Positions 1-5,341 of a stretch of DNA of 6,161 nt are shown here, piece by piece; position 1 is the first letter of the stretch, and each line of letters starts with the position of its first letter. The DNA comes from CAIVAT01 sp037141055 (GTDB taxonomy: Bacteria > Bacteroidota > Bacteroidia > Bacteroidales > FEN-979): NCBI GenBank assembly GCA_037141055.1, contig JBAXDH010000171.1, positions 1-6,161 on the forward strand, given 5' to 3'. The position numbers were made by a program, and so were the translations under genes. Under the pieces are notes generated by a model. It saw nothing but the letters and a program-made list of their open reading frames with translations, had not been told where the DNA came from and ran no database searches.

Positions 1-64
1 GCTTGACCATTTATTAATCCCGCAGGGATTGGATCCGGGTAAAAACCCTGTATGACGTGCGATG

Positions 65-86
65 TTTCGTCCCGTACGGGACGAAA
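65..86. repeat. Perfect 22-bp palindrome in the REP-like array
   Basis: The left half TTTCGTCCCGT is followed at once by its exact reverse complement ACGGGACGAAA, giving an 11+11 bp perfect palindrome with no spacer. It is the longest perfect palindrome in the array. It sits where the spacers change orientation: the TACCCGGATC box is inverted to its left and direct to its right. It would form a cruciform or hairpin in single-stranded DNA or RNA. Confidence 0.9.
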
Positions 87-88
87 TC

Positions 89-192
89 CATGAATTGCTC
101 CCTTTGCTTCTACCCGGATCATGTGCCTACAGGCACATGGCATGAATTAATCCGTTTGTTGCTACCCGGATCATGTGCCTGTCGGCACATGT
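89..192. repeat. Two tandem 52-bp REP-like units
   Basis: Units 89-140 and 141-192 are direct repeats. Each begins CATGAATT, has a short diverged stretch, then shares the identical 19 bases CTACCCGGATCATGTGCCT (110-128 and 162-180), and closes with GGCACATG. There are five mismatches in the first 40 positions. The palindrome closing each unit has stem CATGTGCC/GGCACATG with loop TACA in the first copy and TGTC in the second, so the stem is kept while the loop changes. The second unit ends two bases before the stop codon of the transposase gene. Confidence 0.9.
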
Positions 193-193
193 T

Positions 194-670
194 TTACCGA
201 TCAATTTCCCAATCGACCGGCTTGAAAATAAATCGTTCGTCAAATTCAATTTCAAACTTCTTCAATAAATCACGGTACTCTTCAATAAATGTTCTCTTCC
301 TGTGATGATTCTGCTGGTTTTTAATGTAGTCAATCACATGATCAACAGACGATTTACTACACGAAAACGCTCCATACCCTTCCTGCCAGGAAAAACGCCC
401 TCTCACAAACCCTTGCTGGTTAATCCATTTCGACGAATCACCCTTTATATCCTGCATCAAACCTGATATTGATTGTGTTGGTCTCATGCCAAATAAAATA
501 TGTACATGATCGGGCATCCCATTAATTGCCAAAAGTTTATGCCCCTGATTCCGTATAATGCCCGTCATATATTTGTATAGTTCCTCATTCCAGGAATTTC
601 TAATAATGCAATCCCTGTTCTGAACTGAAAATACCGTATGAATATGCATTTGGGTATACGTATTTGCCAT
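194..670 (-). CDS. IS200/RAYT-type HUH (Y1) transposase
   Basis: Single-domain Y1 transposase, predicted to nick and join single-stranded DNA through a 5' phosphotyrosine link. From the start at 670 it is 158 residues, close to the usual size of IS200-like TnpA. The HUH metal site is His55-Val-His57 in MPDHVHILF. The nucleophile is predicted to be Tyr115 in VIDYIKNQQNH, and Gln119 completes the YxxxQ pattern. The family segment WQEGYGAFS lies at 95-103. All key residues are present, so the enzyme looks intact. An ATG at 721 would add 17 residues (MFMYYFLFQSRLSNKTT) that do not fit the family, so I prefer 670. No tnpB partner is visible. The gene is plainly richer in A+T than the protease gene to its right. 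It abuts a palindrome array at its 3' end, as REP-associated transposases do. Whether it mobilises itself or only the repeats cannot be told here. Confidence 0.9.
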   Translation of the reverse strand: MANTYTQMHIHTVFSVQNRDCIIRNSWNEELYKYMTGIIRNQGHKLLAINGMPDHVHILFGMRPTQSISGLMQDIKGDSSKWINQQGFVRGRFSWQEGYGAFSCSKSSVDHVIDYIKNQQNHHRKRTFIEEYRDLLKKFEIEFDERFIFKPVDWEIDR

Positions 671-786
671 GGTTGTTTTATTGCTTAATCGGCTTTGGAA
701 TAAAAAGTAATACATGAACAAGGAAATTTTTATAAATTAATTTGTTAAATTATTCACACCACCAGCATGTATGTAACTATTTTTCA

Positions 787-794
787 TATATTTG
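787..794 (+). promoter_or_regulatory. Candidate Bacteroidota -7 box for the C25 protease gene
   Basis: TATATTTG matches the Bacteroidota -7 consensus TAnnTTTG exactly and lies 42 bases before the ATG at 837. No convincing -33 TTTG is found at the usual spacing: the nearest TTTG, at 741-744, is about 42 bases upstream, which is too far. If the box is used, transcription would begin near 800-803, placing the palindrome at 801-813 at the very 5' end of the mRNA. The call rests on one short motif in AT-rich DNA. Confidence 0.45.
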
Positions 795-800
795 ATGCTG

Positions 801-813
801 ACCCTGTCAGGGT
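801..813. repeat. Short palindrome ACCCTG-T-CAGGGT in the protease leader
   Basis: A 6-bp stem around a single T. On the + strand it is followed by seven A residues and on the - strand there is no T tract, so it does not look like an intrinsic terminator. It resembles the short C3/G3 palindromes of the left array in style but lacks the TACCCGGATC box. It lies between the two divergent genes and could be a solitary REP-like element or a 5' leader hairpin. Confidence 0.55.
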
Positions 814-836
814 AAAAAAATCTGAACCCTTTAACA

Positions 837-3800
837 ATGAATCCCATGAAAAAATTTACGCTTTTCCTGGTTATGTTTATCAGCGCCGGCCTGACCACCC
901 TTGCACAGCAATTCAACTATCCTGATATATCAGGCAAACCCGGCTTCAACCTGGTTGATTCAAAACCTTCCGCCATCAGGGTCGGTTATGCTGTTCCTTC
1001 ATTCACCCTTGAGGACCAGGTCGTTCAGGGTGAAGCTATGAAATACATCAATCTCCAGGGAACCTTCCTGTTCAATGACGAAGGCATGCCCAACCTCCCC
1101 GGGAAAGGAAAATACATTGCCATCCCACAGGGATCAACGCCAAAGTTAAGGATCGTTTCACAACAAACCGAAACCATCCGCAATGTCGACATTGTGCCTG
1201 CACCACGCATCCCGCTCGACAACGACAACCGCCCTGTTGAATACGCCAAAAACATGCAGGTCTATTCAAAAAATGCGCTGTACCCGGCTTCCCCTGTATC
1301 GATATCCGAAGTTGCCCAAATCCGTGGCGTCGACGCCGTCATCCTGGGAGTCACTCCTTTTCAGTACAACCCGGTTACGAAAGATTTGATTGTTTACAAA
1401 GATATCCAGGTCGAACTCACGTTCGAAGGAGGCAACGGCCGGTTTGGCGACGATGCTTTCCGCAGCACCTGGTGGGACGGAATTTTGCAGGACAACCTCC
1501 TCAACTATGCGTCGCTGCCCGTGGTCGATTACAATGCCCGGCTGCATTCGTTCGGCAAGGGCCCCCTTACCGATGAGTGCGAATACATTATCCTCACGCC
1601 TACCGGTCCCGATTTCCTGGACTGGGCAGATACCATCAGAAAGTTCCGCACCGAGCAGGGGATCATCACCAAAATTTTTACTGTTGACGAGGCTGGCGGC
1701 AACAATGTGACAGCCATCGAAAACTTTATCGACAACGCGTACAACACATGGACCATCAAACCTGTTGCCTGCCTCATCCTGGGCGACTATGGCACAGACG
1801 AAACCAAGAATATCATTTCGCATTTGTACACCCACCCTGCATCGTATCCCAACTATGCCTCCGATAACAAATATGCCGATGTGACCGGCGACGAAATGCC
1901 CGATGTTGTTTTCTCGAGAATTACCGCCAACGATGCCACACAACTTCAGGTCATGGTCACGAAGTTTCTGAGTTACGAGCGAAACCCGCCTACCAACCCG
2001 CGCTTTTACGACAAACCCATCACAGCCCTTGGATGGCAGACCGAACGCTGGTTCCAGCTTTGCTCCGAGGTGGTGGGAGGATATTTCAGCCAGGTACAGG
2101 GCAAGCACCCCCGCCGGATCAACAAAGTCTACCAGGGAACACCCGGCACCATCTGGTCAAGCGCCAGCAACACCACCACGCTGGTGAATTACTTCGGGCC
2201 GAACGGACTCAACTATATTCCCGAGTCTCCGGCTACGCTCGGCGGATGGGACGGCGGCACCGCCACCAACATCAACCAGGCCATCGACTCCGGCGCATTC
2301 ATGCTCCAGCACCGCGATCACGGCGAATATATCGGATGGGGTGAACCAGCCTACAAGAACTACAACATCGATGCGCTGACAAATACCGATCTCACCTTCG
2401 TGTTTTCGATAAACTGCCAGACAGGAGCCTACCAGCGTTCGAGCGAATGTTTCGGCGAGCACTTTCACCGATATGTCAAAAACGGCCATAACTCCGGCGC
2501 CCTTGGGCTTGTTTGCCCGAGTGAGGTTTCCTACTCTTTCGTGAACGACACCTTCGTGTGGGGGATGTATGACAACATGTGGCCCGATTTCATGCCCGCC
2601 GAAGGCACGAACCCCGTTTCACGCGGTGTATTGCCCGCATTTGGCAATGCAGCCGGGAAATATTTCCTGAAACAGTCGAGCTGGCCATACAATTCCGGCG
2701 ACAAACTGGTCACCTACCGCCTGTTCCACATGTTCGGCGATGCCTTCCAGGTGCTGTACACCGAAATTCCCCAGCCCCTTGCCGTGACCCATGAACCCGA
2801 GATCAACTACGGCGAGACAACCTTCACCATTCAAACCAACGACAGTGCCTTCATCGCGCTGACACTCGGCGACCAGATACTTTCCACCGGTTACGGCAGT
2901 GCAAACGGTCCGGTTACGATGATGATCCCGGTGATTCCCATCGGATCGCAGGTAAAAATTACCATCACCAAGCACAATTTCTACCGCTACAACGATATCG
3001 TACCTGTAACTTCACAGGCACTGATGGCCAACTTTACTTCCAGCAACACCAGCCCCTGCGAAGGAGCCACCGTTGATTTCACCGACCTTTCAAGCGGCAC
3101 TCCGGTATCCTGGGCATGGACCTTCCAGGGCGGAACACCGGCTACTTCAAATATTCAGAACCCCGTCGGGATTTCTTACACCCAACCGGGAAACCACGAC
3201 GTAACCCTTTCAGTAGCCAAAGCCACCGGTGATCCTGTTACCGTGACCAAAACAGCATACATCCAGACAATTGCCCTGCCAAGTGCTGATTTCCAGGCAG
3301 CCGCAGGTTGCCCCGGATTGCCGTTGACTTTCGCAGATCAATCGAATCCGAACGGTGGCACCCTCACCAACTGGACATGGGATTTTGGCGACGGCACTGC
3401 CGCTTCCTACATTCAAAATCCAACGCACATTTTCAATGATCCGGGAACATATAACGTTTCCCTGGAAGTTAAATCAAACGGGCTGTGCACCAGCGCCAAA
3501 ATCAAAGAAGTGGTGATCAACTCCACTCCGGCTGCAACCGCCAGGCCCGAAGGAGCCACAAGCCTCTGCAAAGATGCCACCGGAAAAGGTTATACGACCG
3601 CCGGTTCACCAGGTGCAACAGTCTATACATGGTTTACTGAACCCCCGGCAGCCGGAACAGTCACCGGAACCGGTACAACAGGAACTCTCGCCCTCACGCC
3701 CGGCTTTACAGGCATCTTTAACATCATGGTGCAGGGTTCTAATGATTGCGGAAATGGCGTCGTATCCGAAAATCTTCCTGTAACGGTTATTGAAGCTCCT

Positions 3801-4346
3801 GCCGCCCCAATAAAGCCTGCAGGTGCAGACAGTGTTAACGTTAACAGGATCCTTGCAAGCGATTTCACTACGGTTGAAGTGGCCGGTGCACTTTCGTATG
3901 CATGGAGCCTTGTACCTGCCAGTGCAGGAACTTTAACGGGTGCCGGGACCACGGCCAGCGTTGCCTGGAATCTCACTTACCGGGGAAGTGCAGCACTTGC
4001 GGTGAAAGCGCTCAACTCCTGCGGCGAAAGCGTTTCTTCGGATGACAAGACCGTTAAAATTTACGCTCCCGTCGGCATTGCCGAAAACGACGGCTTTGCG
4101 ATCGAAATCTTCCCGAACCCCAACAACGGCAGGTTGAGCCTGAACATTGCTTCGGCTGTTGCCTCCACTGCGGCCATTACTGTTTACAATGCGCTCGGGG
4201 TCATTGTTTATTCGGAGAATGATGTAAAAATAGCAGGCAAACTTCACAAGAGCATCGATCTCTCTGATTTAGCTAAAGGTGTATACCGCCTGAGGGTTGA
4301 AGGAAACGGGGTATCGAATGTGGTGAGTGTGGTGATCGGGAAATAG
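837..4346 (+). CDS. Secreted gingipain-like C25 cysteine protease with PKD/Ig domains and T9SS sorting domain
   Basis: Predicted cell-surface or released cysteine endopeptidase of peptidase family C25, 1169 residues. Residues 1-24 form a signal peptide (KK, hydrophobic core, LAQ). About 30-240 resembles the C25 propeptide, and about 248-640 is the catalytic domain with LILGDYG (313-319) and DVTGDEMPDVVFSRI (348-362). His495 (HRDHGE) and Cys527 (SINCQTG) match the gingipain His/Cys dyad. They are 32 residues apart, against 33 in RgpB (His211/Cys244). An Ig-like stretch (about 645-725) leads to PKD domains at about 728-810 and 815-895; the second carries WDFGDGT. Two mutually similar Ig-like repeats follow at about 898-985 and 988-1076, and then a T9SS type A sorting domain at about 1080-1169 with FPNPNNGRLSLNI. 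An ATG at 846 (MKKF) is an equally plausible start; neither has a clear Shine-Dalgarno sequence. The gene appears to stand alone. Substrate preference cannot be read from the sequence. Confidence 0.95.
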   Translation: MNPMKKFTLFLVMFISAGLTTLAQQFNYPDISGKPGFNLVDSKPSAIRVGYAVPSFTLEDQVVQGEAMKYINLQGTFLFNDEGMPNLPGKGKYIAIPQGSTPKLRIVSQQTETIRNVDIVPAPRIPLDNDNRPVEYAKNMQVYSKNALYPASPVSISEVAQIRGVDAVILGVTPFQYNPVTKDLIVYKDIQVELTFEGGNGRFGDDAFRSTWWDGILQDNLLNYASLPVVDYNARLHSFGKGPLTDECEYIILTPTGPDFLDWADTIRKFRTEQGIITKIFTVDEAGGNNVTAIENFIDNAYNTWTIKPVACLILGDYGTDETKNIISHLYTHPASYPNYASDNKYADVTGDEMPDVVFSRITANDATQLQVMVTKFLSYERNPPTNPRFYDKPITALGWQTERWFQLCSEVVGGYFSQVQGKHPRRINKVYQGTPGTIWSSASNTTTLVNYFGPNGLNYIPESPATLGGWDGGTATNINQAIDSGAFMLQHRDHGEYIGWGEPAYKNYNIDALTNTDLTFVFSINCQTGAYQRSSECFGEHFHRYVKNGHNSGALGLVCPSEVSYSFVNDTFVWGMYDNMWPDFMPAEGTNPVSRGVLPAFGNAAGKYFLKQSSWPYNSGDKLVTYRLFHMFGDAFQVLYTEIPQPLAVTHEPEINYGETTFTIQTNDSAFIALTLGDQILSTGYGSANGPVTMMIPVIPIGSQVKITITKHNFYRYNDIVPVTSQALMANFTSSNTSPCEGATVDFTDLSSGTPVSWAWTFQGGTPATSNIQNPVGISYTQPGNHDVTLSVAKATGDPVTVTKTAYIQTIALPSADFQAAAGCPGLPLTFADQSNPNGGTLTNWTWDFGDGTAASYIQNPTHIFNDPGTYNVSLEVKSNGLCTSAKIKEVVINSTPAATARPEGATSLCKDATGKGYTTAGSPGATVYTWFTEPPAAGTVTGTGTTGTLALTPGFTGIFNIMVQGSNDCGNGVVSENLPVTVIEAPAAPIKPAGADSVNVNRILASDFTTVEVAGALSYAWSLVPASAGTLTGAGTTASVAWNLTYRGSAALAVKALNSCGESVSSDDKTVKIYAPVGIAENDGFAIEIFPNPNNGRLSLNIASAVASTAAITVYNALGVIVYSENDVKIAGKLHKSIDLSDLAKGVYRLRVEGNGVSNVVSVVIGK

Positions 4347-4412
4347 CCCCTCCCCAACCCTCCCCCTCGGGGGAGTCAACCCCACCCCAGCCCTCCCCCT
4401 CGGGGGAGGGAG
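4347..4412. repeat. Tandem C/G-rich palindromic repeat, two 33-bp units
   Basis: Units 4347-4379 and 4380-4412 each read CCCC-N-CCCCA-N and then the identical 18 bases CCCTCCCCCTCGGGGGAG. The first unit starts on the base after the protease stop codon. Each unit contains an inverted repeat: CTCCCCC/GGGGGAG in the first, extended to a 9-bp stem CCCTCCCCC/GGGGGAGGG with loop TC in the second. The same sequence theme recurs at 4910-4953 on the other side of the DUF559 gene. Similar C/G-rich repeats are, to my knowledge, common between genes in Bacteroidota. Confidence 0.9.
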
Positions 4413-4420
4413 TTTTGGTT
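4391..4420 (+). terminator. Probable intrinsic terminator of the protease gene, formed by a repeat
   Basis: A 9-bp all-but-two G:C stem, CCCTCCCCC (4391-4399) with GGGGGAGGG (4402-4410), is followed by AGTTTTGGTT on the + strand. It lies 45 bases after the protease stop. The repeat hairpin may therefore also end the protease transcript and shield it from the convergent DUF559 gene. The T tract is short, so efficiency is uncertain. Confidence 0.55.
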
Positions 4421-4449
4421 ACGGCGGTGTCGTTGGTTCAGACAGGAAA

Positions 4450-4863
4450 CTATTGGTTGTGGAGGTATTGCAGGCGTTTTTTGACTTCGTCATTGATTTG
4501 CCACGATACTTTTCTGGTATTTTTGATCACGTCATTGTTCGTGAACCGGATTACCTTGATATCGAAGTTTTCAAGCTCGGTGGTTCGGTTGATGTCTCTT
4601 TCCTTTTGTAAAAATGAATCATGAACCGATCCATCAACTTCGACGACCAGCCTTAATTCGTGGCAATAAAAATCAACTATAAACTTCGCAATCGGATGCT
4701 GACGCCGGAAATACAGTTTGTTCATCTGGTTCTTCCGTAGTTCCTGCCATAAAACCTTTTCACAATAGGTCATCCTTTTCCGTAAAGCCTTCGCCCTGGC
4801 CTTTATTTCTGCGTCTGCACCAAAGAAAAATGGTTTATCGATAGATCTGCCAAGGTATGCCAT
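4450..4863 (-). CDS. DUF559 (Vsr-like) endonuclease-domain protein
   Basis: A 137-residue protein of the DUF559 family, related to the very-short-patch-repair (Vsr) endonuclease fold and so a presumed DNA nuclease; its biological role is not established. Visible hallmarks are the helix EKVLWQELRKNQMN (35-48), FRRQHPI (52-58), and the core FIVDFYC-HELRLVVEVDGSVHD (61-82). Asp64, Glu75, Asp77 and His81 are the likely metal or active-site residues, by analogy with the family. The tail VIRFTNNDVIKN (104-115) is also typical. Length is slightly above the usual 115-130, from an N-terminal stretch of about 20 residues. It converges on the protease gene and has C/G-rich palindromic repeats on both sides. 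No methyltransferase or other partner is visible, which argues against a restriction or Vsr/Dcm pair. It is visibly poorer in G+C than the protease gene. No clear Shine-Dalgarno sequence precedes the ATG. Confidence 0.9.
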   Translation of the reverse strand: MAYLGRSIDKPFFFGADAEIKARAKALRKRMTYCEKVLWQELRKNQMNKLYFRRQHPIAKFIVDFYCHELRLVVEVDGSVHDSFLQKERDINRTTELENFDIKVIRFTNNDVIKNTRKVSWQINDEVKKRLQYLHNQ

Positions 4864-4891
4864 GTAGTTACTTTTAGCAATTATTTCCTTC

Positions 4892-4907
4892 TCTCCCCTA
4901 AAGGAGA
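4892..4907. repeat. Small inverted repeat upstream of DUF559
   Basis: TCTCC (4892-4896) and GGAGA (4903-4907) enclose CCTAAA. It lies about 30 bases upstream of the DUF559 start and just before the large C/G palindrome at 4910-4953. It could be a degenerate end of the repeat unit or part of the DUF559 promoter region. I see no promoter box here that matches the Bacteroidota consensus. Confidence 0.5.
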
Positions 4908-4909
4908 CT

Positions 4910-4953
4910 CCCCCACCCCGGCCCTCCCCCGTGGGGGAGGGTTGGGGTGGGGG
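4910..4953. repeat. Large C/G palindrome flanking DUF559
   Basis: A 44-bp inverted repeat. The outer arms are CCCCCACCCC (4910-4919) and GGGGTGGGGG (4944-4953). The inner arms are CCCTCCCCC (4922-4930) and GGGGGAGGG (4933-4941), with loop GT. The two arms are joined by GG opposite TT, which would be G-U wobbles in RNA, so a 21-pair hairpin is possible. The left half matches the C4-A-C4-N-N-CCCTCCCCC theme of the units at 4347-4412. Here the full palindrome is present, whereas the left copies have only one outer arm. Together the two repeat blocks bracket the DUF559 gene. Confidence 0.9.
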
Positions 4954-4990
4954 TTAATCGGGGTTGGGTGAAAAGGTAATGCTGGTGTTG

Positions 4991-5034
4991 AAAACCAAAA
5001 CCGCCAGCCACTCCTCCTTCGGAATGCCTGGCGG
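4991..5034 (-). terminator. Intrinsic terminator of the leftward T9SS/PID-CTERM operon
   Basis: CCGCCAG (5001-5007) pairs with CTGGCGG (5028-5034), with an inner TCC-TTC-GGA hairpin at 5015-5023. Read on the - strand, the G:C-rich stem runs straight into TTTTGGTTTT (the complement of 4991-5000), the layout of a Rho-independent terminator. It begins 22 bases past the stop codon of the small protein gene. In the + direction the stem is followed by CTCTTAG, so it acts mainly leftward. Confidence 0.8.
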
Positions 5035-5056
5035 CTCTTAGTTGGTTGCAATCTGT

Positions 5057-5323
5057 TTATACGGCAGTTTGGTCGTTCGAATCCGTTTCGTTTTTATCCT
5101 TGCGTGCTTTATACAGTTTCTTCGCACCATACCCGGCGCCAAGGGCGAGCAGAATTCCCAGGCCGCCGTCGATGGGGGCGCCCTGCGTATTTCCGCCGCC
5201 GCCATGTCCGCCGCCCGGAGGAGGAGGAGGGTTGTCCAATGGCTCATCAGCCATGGCCTGAAACATAAACAGCGTCGAAAAAAACAAAGCAAGGGTAAGG
5301 AGAAACTTTCGGATATTTATCAT
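5057..5323 (-). CDS. Small secreted protein with PID-CTERM-like sorting tail
   Basis: An 88-residue protein of unknown function. Residues 1-25 look like a signal peptide (INIRKF, a hydrophobic core, then AMA before Asp26). Next come a proline run (32-36) and a glycine/histidine stretch GGGHGGGG (37-44). The C-terminal part has Pro-Ile-Asp at 50-52, a short glycine-rich hydrophobic segment GGLGILLALGAGYGA (53-67), and a basic tail KKLYKARKDK (68-77). This motif, membrane segment and basic cluster fit the tripartite tail known in Bacteroidota as PID-CTERM. The mature protein before the tail would be only about 25 residues. The tail here is followed by 11 further polar residues. The gene starts 18 bp after the stop of the upstream T9SS cargo gene and is followed by a terminator, so it is almost certainly the last gene of that operon. 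A role in surface anchoring or in processing its partner is only a guess. Confidence 0.8.
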   Translation of the reverse strand: MINIRKFLLTLALFFSTLFMFQAMADEPLDNPPPPPGGGHGGGGNTQGAPIDGGLGILLALGAGYGAKKLYKARKDKNETDSNDQTAV

Positions 5324-5341
5324 GATGTGAGCGTGTTTACG

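Larger units (their letters stand above)
16..192. repeat. Array of four evenly spaced palindromes (REP-like) beside a Y1 transposase gene
   Basis: Four palindromes lie at 16-30 (AATCCC-GCA-GGGATT), 65-86, 120-139 and 172-191. Their centres are near 23, 75.5, 129.5 and 181.5, so the spacing is 52-54 bp. The cores differ, but the DNA between them is related. The box TACCCGGATC occurs at 111-120 and 163-172, directly against the palindromes at 120 and 172. It occurs inverted as GATCCGGGTA at 32-41, just right of the palindrome at 16-30. The array may continue left of the window. Repetitive extragenic palindromes next to single-copy Y1 transposases are known as the REP/RAYT association, and the adjacency here suggests the same relationship. 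That these repeats are substrates of the neighbouring enzyme is inference. The hairpins lack T tracts, so they do not look like intrinsic terminators. Confidence 0.8.

Noticed and set aside
16..192. Possible CRISPR array, because repeats are regularly spaced
   Set aside because: The evenly spaced palindromes differ from each other while the DNA between them is conserved, the opposite of identical repeats with unique spacers. No cas gene is present.
57..305. Open frame on the + strand across the palindrome array
   Set aside because: It runs through repeats and into the transposase gene antisense, with a cysteine-rich product lacking any domain.
194..670. Complete IS200/IS605 element with TnpB
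   Set aside because: No TnpB reading frame is present and no paired left and right element ends could be recognised around the gene.
671..721. N-terminal extension of the transposase to an ATG at 721
   Set aside because: The extra 17 residues (MFMYYFLFQSRLSNKTT) do not resemble the family N-terminus, which fits MANTYTQMHIHTVF starting at 670.
801..820. Intrinsic terminator at the ACCCTGTCAGGGT palindrome
   Set aside because: On the + strand the stem is followed by A residues, and on the - strand no T tract follows. The stem is only 6 bp and lies between divergent genes.
1266..2108. Long open frame on the - strand (280 codons)
   Set aside because: It lies wholly inside the protease gene, has low-complexity shadow-like content with no recognisable domain, and the opposite strand encodes a clear C25 catalytic domain.
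4450..4863. Restriction enzyme or a true Vsr mismatch endonuclease paired with a Dcm-like methyltransferase
   Set aside because: The motifs fit DUF559, and no methyltransferase or specificity gene is adjacent within the window.
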